This document shows positions 1 to 8,632 of a stretch of DNA of 64,000 nt, piece by piece. Source of the DNA: DASVTU01 sp036387415 (GTDB lineage: Bacteria > Acidobacteriota > Blastocatellia > Pyrinomonadales > Pyrinomonadaceae); assembly GCA_036387415.1 (NCBI GenBank), contig DASVTU010000018.1:1-64000 (forward strand), written 5' to 3'. Numbering within the stretch: position 1 is the first letter of the stretch; every line of letters begins with the position of its first letter. The position numbers and the translations under genes are program-made. Below the pieces are notes generated by a model. It was not told the DNA's origin and did no database searches. It saw only the letters and a program-made list of their open reading frames with translations.

Positions 1-399
1 AAAGGCTTTGGGGTCGCGTTTGAACTCAGGCCAGGTGAGTTGAGACTGATGAGCGACGGCGCGGAGTTCGGAGGAGAGGCGGTGAGAGAGGCCAGCATCT
101 TCGAGCATGGTGAGGTGATATTCTTCTCTCCCTCCCTTCACTTGGCTGCCAATCGCTGCATCGCTTCCGATTCCGGCAGCGACGGCGGTGCCCTCTTCCG
201 AGTGCAACGTCTCTTCGGAGTAAAATTCAGACGCGATGGTCGGGGCGGTGGGATTTTCTACTCCGTCGCCGACGGGTTCGCCTGCTGACCAAAGATTTTC
301 CGCCGCGTGGGGAATGTGACCGTTGAGCGGCGTGCCATCGACGGGGCAAAAACCAAACTTATCGGCGAATTCTTCCTGGCATGTCGGACACTGTTTCAT
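1..399 (-). CDS. Zinc-ribbon protein, C-terminus beyond window edge
   Basis: The frame is open from an ATG at 399 to the window edge (133 codons), so only the N-terminus is visible. It starts MKQCPTCQEEF and continues with FCPVDGTPL, a short zinc-ribbon-like fold with C4, C7 and C18 and an aspartate where a fourth cysteine would often be. A Gly/Glu/Thr-rich linker follows, then a more conserved-looking stretch containing TMLEDAGLSHRL and LTWPEFKRDP. A GAGG lies about 10 nt before the ATG. The family is known to me only as a type of N-terminal ribbon common in Acidobacteria. The function cannot be told from this fragment. Confidence 0.7.
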   Translation of the reverse strand, partial: MKQCPTCQEEFADKFGFCPVDGTPLNGHIPHAAENLWSAGEPVGDGVENPTAPTIASEFYSEETLHSEEGTAVAAGIGSDAAIGSQVKGGREEYHLTMLEDAGLSHRLSSELRAVAHQSQLTWPEFKRDPKAF

Positions 400-818
400 C
401 TTTCAACTACCTCGCTGTTGCTGCCGTCCGGGGAAAAAGCAGGCAAAGCTTTCTCGCGACTTTGGCTGTTTATCTTAGTGGTGTTGCAACCCGAATGTTT
501 CCGCTCCGTGACCTTCGCCGGAGCGTCGGATGGCATTATAACAAACTTAATTCAGTTGACGAGCGTCGCGCGGCGCGCATGTTTGGGAGCCGCGATGCCC
601 CTTAGTTAGACACTTGGATGCACTTTTTGGCGGAACGGTGCGCTAGATAAAATCAACTTCTGCGCGGGTGCAGGCAGTTGACGCTTGGGCGGACGGCATC
701 TAAACTGACCGCGAACCCCGGAGACGTTTCGCAACTCGGAAAACCGTTCGAGTTTCTCTGTAAAATTCTGTAAAGAAACGGCTTTCGACCACCATTTCAA
801 AGCAATTTCAGTGTTCCA
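400..818. other. Intergenic region between divergent genes
   Basis: About 420 bp separate the zinc-ribbon gene (minus) from the M16 homologue (plus). A TATAAT on the minus strand (534-539) could be the -10 box for the zinc-ribbon gene, giving a 5' UTR of about 130 nt, but no convincing -35 element lies upstream. No RNA gene or repeat was recognised here. Confidence 0.4.
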
Positions 819-2303
819 ATGAATGCACAAAACAGTTCTGCCCGTCGCCGCTTCCGACGCATCGGACTCTGCGGACGCCTTCTTTTGCTCGTCGCCTGCG
901 CCCTCGCGCCCCTCTTACACGTCGCCGCGCAGAGCGCGCCCGAACCACAGCGCGAGGAGTTGCTCAACGGCCTCCGCGTGCTTTTCTGGCAACGCCCGTC
1001 CGACCAGCAAGTCTTCATCAAGCTCCGCGTCCATAGCGGCGCGGCCTTCGACACGGCGGGCAAAGAGGGCTTGATGGCACTCCTGGGCGACTCGCTTTTT
1101 CCAGACCCTTCGACGCGCGAAGACGTGTTGGAAGAACTCGGCGGACGGCTCGACGTGACGACCAATTTCGACTCCATCGACGTGACACTGGCCGGACGCG
1201 CCTCGGATTTCGAGCGTCTGCTCGAACTACTGCGAAACGCCATTCTCACCCCGCAACTCTCCGCCGACGTGGTTGCACGCCTGCGCGACGCACGCATCAA
1301 GACCGTCCGCGAAATCAGCGTCGCACCCGCGACGATGGCCGACCGCGCCATCGCCACGCGTCTCTTTGGCGCGTTTCCCTACGGGCGCACCGTCGCGGGG
1401 CTACCGGAAAGCCTCGCGCGCATCGACCGCGCCGACCTCCGCTTGGCGCGCGAGCGTTTTTTCAATCCGAACAATGCGACGTTGGTCGTTATCGGCGGAC
1501 TCGAACCCGTCCGCGTCCGGCGCGTGCTGCGACAGTTTCTTGGCGCATGGCGCAAGAGCGACAAGGACGTGCCCGCCACCTTTCGTCTCGCCGACGCGCC
1601 CGACGCGCGCACTTTGCTTGTTAATATCGCGGGGATGCCGGACGCAGAGGTGCGACTCGCCGTGCGCGGTCTGGCGCGTTCCGACCGCGACAGCGCGGCG
1701 GCGCGCGTGCTCGCCGTGTTGGTGCGCGAGCGTTGGCTCAAGAGCCTGCCGGAGTTGAAGGGGCGTCCCTTCTTCGTCACGCATCAGGCTTACTCGCTGC
1801 CGGGCGATTTTCGTCTCGGAGCCTCCGTGCCCACGGCGCTGGCCGCGCAGGCGCTCGAACGCGGGCGTGCCGCGATCCAATCTCTGGCCTCCGCGCCGCC
1901 CAACGCTTCCGAGTTGGAATTTGCCAGAAAAGAGGTCGTCGCCACGCTCAACGCCGCTACAGACCCTACGCAAAACACCGCCGACGAATGGCTCAACGCG
2001 CAAACCTACAAGACGAGTACCACCGACGAAATCCGCGCCATCGACGCGCTCACGCCCGCCGACGTGCAGCGCGTGGCCGCACGTCTCTTCCGCGATGCGG
2101 CGGTTGCGGCGGTTGCCGTCGGCGATGTCGCGCAGTTGCAGGCGAGCATGGGTCGCGCGGGCGAGTTTGAAGTCTTGGGCGCGCAGACGGGCGCGTCCGC
2201 CGCGCCGCGTCCAGTCGCCGCTCCCACTACTGCGCCGACAACCACGACTACCACAACCACGGCTCCGCCCAACCCGAACGCGGCGACGCCCAAACGTCCT
2301 TAG
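819..2303 (+). CDS. M16-family peptidase homologue, catalytically dead, exported
   Basis: This 494-residue protein has the two-lobed M16 (pitrilysin/processing peptidase) fold pattern. An N-terminal signal sequence (hydrophobic residues about 16-37) is followed by an M16 N-domain (about 45-200) and an M16 C-domain (about 210-450), then a Pro/Thr-rich tail from about residue 455. The zinc-binding and catalytic HxxEH motif, expected after the conserved GKEGL, reads A87-LLG-D91, so both histidines and the glutamate are missing. Inactive M16 subunits normally pair with an active partner, but none lies in this window. The ATG at 819 has no clear Shine-Dalgarno sequence. It is probably a periplasmic structural or regulatory subunit, by inference. 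Confidence 0.8.
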   Translation: MNAQNSSARRRFRRIGLCGRLLLLVACALAPLLHVAAQSAPEPQREELLNGLRVLFWQRPSDQQVFIKLRVHSGAAFDTAGKEGLMALLGDSLFPDPSTREDVLEELGGRLDVTTNFDSIDVTLAGRASDFERLLELLRNAILTPQLSADVVARLRDARIKTVREISVAPATMADRAIATRLFGAFPYGRTVAGLPESLARIDRADLRLARERFFNPNNATLVVIGGLEPVRVRRVLRQFLGAWRKSDKDVPATFRLADAPDARTLLVNIAGMPDAEVRLAVRGLARSDRDSAAARVLAVLVRERWLKSLPELKGRPFFVTHQAYSLPGDFRLGASVPTALAAQALERGRAAIQSLASAPPNASELEFARKEVVATLNAATDPTQNTADEWLNAQTYKTSTTDEIRAIDALTPADVQRVAARLFRDAAVAAVAVGDVAQLQASMGRAGEFEVLGAQTGASAAPRPVAAPTTAPTTTTTTTTAPPNPNAATPKRP

Positions 2304-2422
2304 CGACAGGACACGGCTCGAAGTCTATCGCTGATTTGCAAACAAATCGCAAATCAAATGCAACCAACCACGGTCGAAAATCCATAATTGTGACAAGCGG
2401 AAACCACCCGCAAGAGAACGCC

Positions 2423-3142
2423 TTGAAAAACGACCACGCGCGCCGCGTGCGCGCCATGTTTGCCGTAATCGCGGGTCGTTATGATGTTTTGAATCATCTC
2501 TTGTCGGGCAACACGGACAAGCGTTGGCGACGCCTTGTTGCGAAACGGTTGCAGAGTTCCCTCCGCGACGACGCGCGCGTGCTCGATGTGGCATGTGGAA
2601 CGGGAGACCTTTCGCTCGCTCTGGCGAATGCCGGGCAGGCGCGTATCGTCGGCGTGGATTTCTGCCGACCGATGTTGGAGATTGCGGCGCGCAAGGCCGT
2701 CGGCCACACGCCGGAACTTATCTTCGTCGAAGGCGACGCGCTCCGTCTGCCCTTCGCAGATGAGACGTTCGATGTCGTCACCATCGCCTTCGGGCTGCGG
2801 AATCTGACAAGCGTCGAAGACGGCTTGCGCGAGTTGCGACGCGTTTTGAAAAGAGGCGGACGCCTCGCCGTGTTGGAATTTTCCAGTCCCGTCGTGCCGG
2901 CCTTTCGCGCGTTGTTTCAGTTCTATTTCAACCGCGTCTTGCCCTTTATCGGCGGCATCGTGAGCGGTTCGCGTGGTGCGTACGAATATTTGCCGGATTC
3001 CGTCTCTCGTTTTCCAGACCAGAAACGTCTGGCAGGAATGATGAACGAAGCGGGACTGACGGATGTCGAATATCAAAACTTAACGGGCGGCATTGCTGCC
3101 CTTCACACGGCGTCCCGACCGCCGTCTGCTACGAAAAATTGA
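2423..3142 (+). CDS. ubiE: Demethylmenaquinone/ubiquinone C-methyltransferase UbiE/MenG
   Basis: This is a class I SAM-dependent methyltransferase of the UbiE/MenG family, which methylates demethylmenaquinone (or the ubiquinone precursor) late in quinone synthesis. From the chosen start, family landmarks are MFAVIAGRYDVLNHLLS near the N-terminus, the SAM-binding VLDVACGTGD (about 53-62) and AFGLRNL. The C-terminal NLTGGIAALH is typical of the family. The frame stays open upstream to 2336, but only TTG/GTG starts exist. TTG at 2423, preceded by AAGAGA, gives a protein of 239 residues, the usual size; GTG at 2390 is the alternative. Menaquinone is the more likely product in this type of organism (inference). 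Confidence 0.9.
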   Translation: MKNDHARRVRAMFAVIAGRYDVLNHLLSGNTDKRWRRLVAKRLQSSLRDDARVLDVACGTGDLSLALANAGQARIVGVDFCRPMLEIAARKAVGHTPELIFVEGDALRLPFADETFDVVTIAFGLRNLTSVEDGLRELRRVLKRGGRLAVLEFSSPVVPAFRALFQFYFNRVLPFIGGIVSGSRGAYEYLPDSVSRFPDQKRLAGMMNEAGLTDVEYQNLTGGIAALHTASRPPSATKN

Positions 3143-3265
3143 GCTTGGTTGCCCTTCAGCAACCTCGAACGTAGCTCGACGGAATTTGCGCCTCATTTTG
3201 CACAACGGTTGTCGGGGCCTTAGTGCAGGAAGAACGCTACACGCCGTCGGGCTACGTTTTTTGCT

Positions 3266-3392
3266 GAATAAGTAAATGGTAAATCGTGAACGGAAGAAGC
3301 ATCCGCTCTATCCATTCGACATTCACGACCGACGTTTGAAGAAGTTTTGCTTTATCCATTTACCATTTGCGATTTACTATTTACGCCTTTCC
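3266..3392. repeat. Heptad-unit palindrome, locus A (ubiE-dppB spacer)
   Basis: The 316-bp spacer 3143-3458 holds a left arm of 7-bp units (3269-3295; AAATGGT, AAATCGT and similar) and a right arm of complementary units (3350-3387; ATCCATT, TACCATT, TGCGATT, TACTATT). A further run lies at 3307-3330. The two arms can pair imperfectly into a long hairpin. This is one of about a dozen such elements in the window. Confidence 0.7.
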
Positions 3393-3458
3393 TAGTTATC
3401 ATCCTTCCGTTATCTCGAATCTCGCTCTAGTGCCTGTGCCGTCAACCGCGCATCTTCG

Positions 3459-4451
3459 ATGAAGCATAAGATTTTCGACGCCGCGCGTCGCATTGTAATT
3501 CTTCTTCTAGTGGTGTGGACGGTGGTGTCGCTCGTCACGCTGCTGATTGAACTCGTACCGGGCGACCCGGCGGTCGCCATTCTCGGCGAACAGGCGACGC
3601 CCGAACAGATTGTACAGTTTCGACAGAAACACGGGCTTGACCGTCCGGCCTTCTTCTTCTCCTTCACGCCCGACGCCGCAGGCCAACGCCAATTCCACTG
3701 GCACGGCGCAGACAATCGCTACGTCGATTACTGGCGCTCGCTCCTCGGCGGCGACATGGGCAACTCTTTTCGCACCAACCGTCCCGTTGTCGATTTGATT
3801 CTGTCGCGTTATCCGGCGACGATTGAACTGGCCGTGGCCGCGCTGCTGGTGGCGATTGCGCTGGCGATTCCGCTCGGCGTCATCGCGGGCAAAAATCGCG
3901 GGCGATTGACGGACAATCTTTTATCGGTGGTCGCGCTAATCGGTATCAGTCTGCCGAGTTTCGTCGTCGGGCCGATGCTCATTTATCTATTCGCGGTGTG
4001 GCTCGGTTGGCTGCGTCCTTCGGGTCGCTTCGATTGGCAGGACATCATCCTCCCCGCCGTGACGCTCGGCGCGGCGCTCTCCGCGCTCCTGACACGCATG
4101 GTGCGTTCATCCGTCATAGAAGAACTCGGCGAAGACTACGTGCGGACGGCGCGCGCCAAAGGTCTACGCGAGAGCACGGTGGTCTATAAGCACGTCTTGA
4201 AGAATGGCCTGATTCCGGTCGTCACGATTCTCGGTCTGCAACTCGGCGTGCTCCTTGCCGGAGCGATTATCACCGAGAAGATTTTCAACTGGCCGGGCAT
4301 CGGCCTCCTTCTCGTAGACGACGGCATCGGCAAACGCGATTACCGTCTCGTACAAGGCTGCGTGCTCGTCATCAGCATCACCTACATCATCGCCAACACG
4401 CTGACCGACATGCTCTATCGCTGGCTCGACCCGCGCATCCGTGTCTCTTGA
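3459..4451 (+). CDS. dppB: ABC transporter permease, DppB/OppB family
   Basis: This inner-membrane permease of a peptide/nickel-type (PepT family) ABC importer has 330 residues. It shows an N-terminal transmembrane segment (about 9-32), the DppB-specific periplasmic portion with PGDPAVAILGEQAT, and a BPD_transp_1 core with about five further helices. The EAA loop lies near ELGEDYVRTARAKGL, where it contacts the ATPase. It probably works with the DppC-like permease 160 bp downstream. No cognate DppD/DppF ATPase or substrate-binding protein is present in the window, so the substrate is unknown. The ATG at 3459 fits the family N-terminus. Confidence 0.9.
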   Translation: MKHKIFDAARRIVILLLVVWTVVSLVTLLIELVPGDPAVAILGEQATPEQIVQFRQKHGLDRPAFFFSFTPDAAGQRQFHWHGADNRYVDYWRSLLGGDMGNSFRTNRPVVDLILSRYPATIELAVAALLVAIALAIPLGVIAGKNRGRLTDNLLSVVALIGISLPSFVVGPMLIYLFAVWLGWLRPSGRFDWQDIILPAVTLGAALSALLTRMVRSSVIEELGEDYVRTARAKGLRESTVVYKHVLKNGLIPVVTILGLQLGVLLAGAIITEKIFNWPGIGLLLVDDGIGKRDYRLVQGCVLVISITYIIANTLTDMLYRWLDPRIRVS

Positions 4452-4606
4452 TTGGGGATTTCGGATTGCGGATTAATAAGAACGCGGAATGTTGAATGCT
4501 GAATACGAATATTTGCAAATGCTGAATATGGATTGCGTTAAATGTGGTACGCGGATTAGAAAACGACTGTCTTTCAATCCGTATTCCGCATTCCGCATTC
4601 CGCAAT
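4452..4606. repeat. Heptad-unit palindrome, locus B (dppB-dppC spacer)
   Basis: The left arm (4452-4510) contains units such as TTCGGA, TTGCGGA, GAATGTT and GAATGCT. The right arm (4571-4606) is a near-perfect ATTCCGC series, the reverse complement of GCGGAAT. The element fills the whole spacer between two genes that should be co-transcribed and ends 4 nt before the dppC ATG, leaving no room for a normal ribosome binding site. Confidence 0.75.
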
Positions 4607-4610
4607 TGAT

Positions 4611-5426
4611 ATGAATCGACTGGCTATCTTTGGACTGATTTTTATCGCGTTACTGGTGCTGCTGGCGGTGTTTGCGCCGTGGGTGGCGACGCACAATATC
4701 GCGGCGACAGACTTGGCGGCGCGGTATCTGCCGCCGTCCGCCGAGCATTGGTTCGGGACGGACGCGACGGGACGCGACGTTTTTTCGCGTGTCATTTATG
4801 GCGCGCGTATCTCTCTGCGCGTCGGGTTGGTGGTGGTGGCGGTTTCGGCGGTGGTCGGCACGGCTATCGGCGCAGTCGCGGGTTACTACGGCGGCTGGGT
4901 TGACAGGATTGTTTCGGGCTACATCCTCAACGTCTTTCTCGCCTTCCCCGGTCTCTTGCTCGCTATCGCGATGGTTGCATTCTTGGGCGCGGGGCTGAAC
5001 AAGTTAATCCTCGCGCTCTGCATCATCGGATGGGTCGGTTACGCGCGTCTGATTCGCGGGCAGGTCTTGAAGGTGCGCGAGTATGATTTCGTGCAGGCGG
5101 CACGCGCGCTCGGCGCACGCGACCTACGCATCCTCTTCGTCCACATCCTGCCAAACGCCATTCAGCCACTCATCGTGCAGGCGAGTCTCGGCATGGCGGG
5201 CGCGGTGTTGTCGGAAGCGTCGTTGTCGTTTCTGGGTTTGGGCGTACCGCCGCCCGCGCCTTCGTGGGGCGTGATGCTCGAAGAGGCGCGCGACCTCGCC
5301 ACGCTGCAAGCCGCGCCACACGCGCTCGTCTTCCCCGGCATCGCCATCGCGCTCACCGTGCTCGCCTTCAACTTCCTCGGCGACGGCCTCCGCGAATACC
5401 TCGACCCGCGCCAACGCGCCAGATGA
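4611..5426 (+). CDS. dppC: ABC transporter permease, DppC/OppC family
   Basis: This is the second permease subunit of the peptide-type ABC importer (271 residues). It has an N-terminal transmembrane helix, the OppC-type motif HWFGTDATGRDVFSRVIYGA after it, and a BPD_transp_1 core. The EAA loop is around VREYDFVQAARALGARD, and the family segment LSEASLSFLGLGVPPP is present. It forms the heterodimeric membrane channel with the upstream DppB-like protein. It is followed after 13 nt by an ABC ATPase, but that ATPase belongs to the exporter (ABC-2) type rather than DppD/F. The initiator ATG directly abuts a palindromic repeat and has no visible Shine-Dalgarno sequence. Confidence 0.9.
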   Translation: MNRLAIFGLIFIALLVLLAVFAPWVATHNIAATDLAARYLPPSAEHWFGTDATGRDVFSRVIYGARISLRVGLVVVAVSAVVGTAIGAVAGYYGGWVDRIVSGYILNVFLAFPGLLLAIAMVAFLGAGLNKLILALCIIGWVGYARLIRGQVLKVREYDFVQAARALGARDLRILFVHILPNAIQPLIVQASLGMAGAVLSEASLSFLGLGVPPPAPSWGVMLEEARDLATLQAAPHALVFPGIAIALTVLAFNFLGDGLREYLDPRQRAR

Positions 5427-5439
5427 GTCGCCGAATAAT

Positions 5440-6696
5440 ATGAAACTACAAGACGCGATAGAACGAGACGCAGCGACACAGCGACGCGGCGACCCGACGA
5501 CGATGACCACGACGCCCGACGCTCCTACACAATCCCTCCCAACAAGCGACGCGATTGCCACCGGACGAATCGACGCGAGTGCGACCAAACGAAGCGGTGC
5601 GGCGGTCGCGGTTTCCATCAAGCATGTCTCAAAGATTTACCCCGTCCCGCTGGCACGTCTGAAAAAATTCTTTCGTCGCAAATCCGCCACGCCCGTCGAA
5701 GCGTTGCGCGATGTCTCGTTTGAGATTGGTGAAGGCGAAGTCTTCGGCCTTATCGGACGCAACGGCGCGGGCAAAACCACGCTCACCAAAATCATCGCCA
5801 CGCTCGTCCAACCCACTTCCGGCTCGGTCACCGTGCGCGGCTTCGACAGCATTCGTGAAGAGGAGAGCGTGCGCGCGTGTATCGGTCTGGCGAGCGCCGA
5901 GGAACGCAGTTTTTACTGGCGTCTGACGGCGGAGCAGAACCTCATGTTCTTCGCGCGACTCAACGGTCTCAACGACCGCGACGCACGCCGACGCATCGCC
6001 GAACTCCTCGCGCGCGTCGAACTCGAAGAGGTTGCGCGACGGCGTTTCGGTGAACTTTCGACCGGCAATAAACAACGCATGGCCGTCGCACGCGCGATGC
6101 TCAACAATCCGCCCGTGCTCCTGCTCGATGAGCCGACGCGCTCGCTCGACCCCGTTGCCGCCGCACGCACGCGCGCCCTCATCAGTTCGCTCGCCACAGG
6201 CGAACGTCCGACTACCATTCTTCTCACCTCGCACAATCTGGCTGAGGTCGAAGAACTCTGCCGACGCGTCGCCATCATCACACGCGGGCGCATCCGTGCC
6301 ATCGACACGCCCGCCAACCTCCGCGCTCTCCATCGACAACAACAGCGCGTTACACTCGTCGTGCGCGGCATCGACCCTGAACGCGCTTCGCAACTGCTCG
6401 CAGGCCTCTCCTTCGACATCGACACGTCCGCCGCATACGACGCAACAGCGAACAGACGCGACGCCGCAACGAACAAACACGACGCGCCGACAGCCACGAT
6501 TACGTTCATGCGCGAACCCTCTGACGAACGCCTCGACCTCTGCGTGCGTGCGTTGGTTGAAGGCGGCGCACACATCGTCTCCTGTGAGACTCAGCACGCG
6601 TCGCTGCTCGACGTGTTGGAGAGTTACGAGCGCGAAGCGGACGAGACGGACGCGGAGAAAACGGCGGGAGCCGCGAAGATGGAGAAATTGCGATGA
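5440..6696 (+). CDS. ABC-2-type transporter ATP-binding protein
   Basis: This 418-residue nucleotide-binding subunit belongs to an exporter-type ABC system. It has Walker A GRNGAGKTT (106-114), signature LSTGNKQ (about 206-212) and Walker B VLLLDEPT (about 226-233), followed by a SHNLAEVEELC switch region. An N-terminal extension of about 50 residues is Asp/Ala/Thr-rich and low in complexity. The C-terminal domain has a repetitive insertion with DATANRRDAATNKHDA, encoded by a tandem DNA repeat of about 21 bp (6438-6485). Its stop codon overlaps the start of the ABC-2 permease by 4 nt, so the two are surely partners. The 13-nt gap to dppC suggests co-transcription without shared function. Confidence 0.9.
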   Translation: MKLQDAIERDAATQRRGDPTTMTTTPDAPTQSLPTSDAIATGRIDASATKRSGAAVAVSIKHVSKIYPVPLARLKKFFRRKSATPVEALRDVSFEIGEGEVFGLIGRNGAGKTTLTKIIATLVQPTSGSVTVRGFDSIREEESVRACIGLASAEERSFYWRLTAEQNLMFFARLNGLNDRDARRRIAELLARVELEEVARRRFGELSTGNKQRMAVARAMLNNPPVLLLDEPTRSLDPVAAARTRALISSLATGERPTTILLTSHNLAEVEELCRRVAIITRGRIRAIDTPANLRALHRQQQRVTLVVRGIDPERASQLLAGLSFDIDTSAAYDATANRRDAATNKHDAPTATITFMREPSDERLDLCVRALVEGGAHIVSCETQHASLLDVLESYEREADETDAEKTAGAAKMEKLR

Positions 6697-7511
6697 GAGG
6701 TTTGGCGTTGCTCGTCGGGCGTGTGCGTGCATTCGTCGCGCGCGATTTCCAATTGATGTTGAGTTATCGACTGCAATTTTTCTTTCGCGTCCTGCAAATC
6801 TTCTTCATCGTCACGACGCTCTTTTTCATCTCGCAAATCTTTAGCGGTCAGGCCGTGACGGCCTTCGCGCAATGGCGCAACCCGCTCGCCGCGTGGCTTA
6901 CGGGACTGGCGGTGCTCAACTATTTCATGACCGGCTTTTCGAGCCTCGCCACCGCCATCCGCTCCGAGCAGATGCAAGGAACACTGGAAGGCGTGTTGAT
7001 GACGCCGATAAATGTGCCGACGCTTATCGTCGCTAGTTCGGCGTGGGACTTCTTGCAGGCGTCGCTTTTCTCGTCGTTATATCTAGTTATCGGCTGGCTT
7101 TTTTTCGGCATTACGTATCAGGGAAATTTTCTGCTCGCACTCCTGATTCTCCTGCTCACGACGCTTGTACTGGCTTCCGTCGGCATCCTCTCCGCGAGTT
7201 TCGCGATGGTCTTCAAACGCGGCGACCCGTTTGCGATTCTTCTCGGCACGGGCGCGACGCTCTTTTCCGGCGTCCTCTTTCCCACGCAACTTCTCGGCAC
7301 AGGCTTCGGCTACATCTCGCGTCTGCTGCCGACCACCTACGGCGTCGACGGTATCCGTCGCGTGCTGCTTCAAGGCCAGAGTTTCGCCGAAGTGCGCGAA
7401 CCCATCATGACGCTCTGCATCTTCCTCGCCGTGCTCCTTCCCTTCTCGCTCTGGGTCTTTGCGCGCGCCGTTCGTCGCGCCAAACGCGAAGGCAGCCTTG
7501 TGCAATACTAG
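6693..7511 (+). CDS. ABC-2-type transporter permease
   Basis: This 272-residue integral membrane protein of the ABC-2 family has about six hydrophobic helices. The conserved central segment SEQMQGTLEGVLMTP and the C-terminal ARAVRRAKREGSL resemble drug, polysaccharide or lipid exporters such as the NodJ/DrrB type. It overlaps the ATPase gene by 4 nt (ATGA), implying translational coupling. The transported compound cannot be assigned. The TAG stop codon is the first part of a downstream heptad palindrome (TAGAGGTCAG). Confidence 0.88.
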   Translation: MRGLALLVGRVRAFVARDFQLMLSYRLQFFFRVLQIFFIVTTLFFISQIFSGQAVTAFAQWRNPLAAWLTGLAVLNYFMTGFSSLATAIRSEQMQGTLEGVLMTPINVPTLIVASSAWDFLQASLFSSLYLVIGWLFFGITYQGNFLLALLILLLTTLVLASVGILSASFAMVFKRGDPFAILLGTGATLFSGVLFPTQLLGTGFGYISRLLPTTYGVDGIRRVLLQGQSFAEVREPIMTLCIFLAVLLPFSLWVFARAVRRAKREGSLVQY

Positions 7512-7627
7512 AGGTCAGTGGTTAGTGGTTACAGGTCAAAAGTTCGGATGCTTAAATGTTAGACATCCGAAACAGTGTGGGGACCACTTCACAACTTCTA
7601 ACCTCTAACCTCTGACTTCCGGCCTCT
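7509..7627. repeat. Heptad-unit palindrome, locus C (GAGGTCA type)
   Basis: The left arm (7509-7541) has AGAGGTC, AGTGGTT, AGTGGTT and AGGTC units starting at the stop codon of the ABC-2 permease. The right arm (7591-7627) has complementary TAACCTC, TAACCTC, TGACTTC and CGGCCTC units. A small perfect hairpin, CGGATG...CATCCG (7545-7569), sits between them. The element occupies the whole spacer before the next gene. Confidence 0.78.
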
Positions 7628-7633
7628 ATCTTT

Positions 7634-8599
7634 ATGCGAGTCGCTTACACATCAAGATATTACGCGGACATCGGCGAGGGTCACGTCTTCCCGATTCGTA
7701 AATTCGAGTTGGTGCGCGACCGTCTCTTGCGCGAGGCGACGTTGCGGCCTGAACAAGTCTTGGAGCCGCAACCCGCACCCATCGCAGACTTGCTACTCGT
7801 TCACACGGAAGATTACGTGACGCGTCTACGCGCGGGCACGCTCACGCCGCGCGAGATTCGACGGCTCGGCTTGCCGTGGTCGAAGGCGCTGGTGCGGCGT
7901 TCGTTTCTGGCGACGGGCGGGACGATTGCCGCCGCCCGTTGGGCGTTGGAAGATGGCGTCGGCTCGAATCTCGCGGGCGGCACTCATCATGCTTTTCCAG
8001 ACCACGGCGAGGGCTTCTGCGTCTTCAATGATGTAGCGGTGGCGATTCGTGTGTTGCGTCGTGATGGTTTGATTCGGCGTGCGTCGATTGTCGATTGCGA
8101 CGTTCATCAGGGAAACGCCACAGCCACAATCTTTGCCGACGACGCGGAAGTTTTTACTTTCTCGATGCACGGCGCGAAAAACTATCCGCTCTTTAAGACG
8201 CGTTCGACGCTCGATGTCGAATTGCCTGACGGCACTTCCGACCACGCCTATATGGAGACGCTTCGGGAGAGTTTGCCGCGTGTCCTGGCGCATGCGCCCG
8301 ATATCGTTTTCTATCTCGGCGGCGCAGACCCCTACGCGGGCGACAAACTCGGACGCCTCGCGCTCACCATTCCCGGCCTGCGCGCACGCGACGAATTTGT
8401 GCTCACGGCTTGCCGCGAGCGAGGCGTGCCTGTCGTCACCGTGATGTCGGGCGGTTACGCGGCAGACATCAACGACACGGTGGAAATCCATTGCAATACG
8501 ATTCGCGCCGTCCGCGCAGTCTTTCAGACGACACCGATTTTCGAGCCTCAAGTTTCGAGTTCGGAGCAGACGGCTCTCGATTCGCAGACGGAAATCTGA
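7634..8599 (+). CDS. Histone-deacetylase-like (AcuC-type) amidohydrolase
   Basis: This 321-residue zinc hydrolase belongs to the arginase/deacetylase superfamily, class II-like bacterial HDACs. Recognisable pieces are LAGGTHHAFPDHGEGFC with the catalytic histidine pair, DCDVHQGN with zinc ligands D156 and H158, and YLGGADPYAGDKLG carrying the third metal aspartate. Bacterial members remove acetyl groups from small molecules (polyamines) or proteins; the substrate here is unknown. The last 20 or so residues (PIFEPQVSSSEQ onward) are encoded by the left arm of a heptad palindrome and look like an added tail. It lies 33 nt before the CrtI-like gene, in the same direction. Confidence 0.88.
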   Translation: MRVAYTSRYYADIGEGHVFPIRKFELVRDRLLREATLRPEQVLEPQPAPIADLLLVHTEDYVTRLRAGTLTPREIRRLGLPWSKALVRRSFLATGGTIAAARWALEDGVGSNLAGGTHHAFPDHGEGFCVFNDVAVAIRVLRRDGLIRRASIVDCDVHQGNATATIFADDAEVFTFSMHGAKNYPLFKTRSTLDVELPDGTSDHAYMETLRESLPRVLAHAPDIVFYLGGADPYAGDKLGRLALTIPGLRARDEFVLTACRERGVPVVTVMSGGYAADINDTVEIHCNTIRAVRAVFQTTPIFEPQVSSSEQTALDSQTEI

Positions 8600-8630
8600 A
8601 ACTTAAACTTTGAAGCTCGAAACTCGAAAT
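8537..8630. repeat. Heptad-unit palindrome, locus D, invading a gene end
   Basis: The left arm (8537-8566; units like TTTTCGA, GCCTCAA, GTTTCGA, GTTCGGA) lies inside the 3' end of the HDAC-like gene. The right arm (8598-8630; GAAACTT, AAACTTT, GAAGCTC, GAAACTC, GAAATAC) runs up to the ATG of the next gene. The arms are complementary. Confidence 0.7.
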
Positions 8631-8632
8631 AC

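Noticed and set aside
307..609. Small plus-strand ORFs upstream of the M16 gene
   Set aside because: No ribosome binding site or family features were seen, and they overlap the zinc-ribbon gene and its promoter region.
5629..6732. Minus-strand open frame of 367 codons across the ABC ATPase
   Set aside because: The plus strand encodes a clear ATPase with Walker A, Walker B and signature motifs. The antisense translation has no family features.
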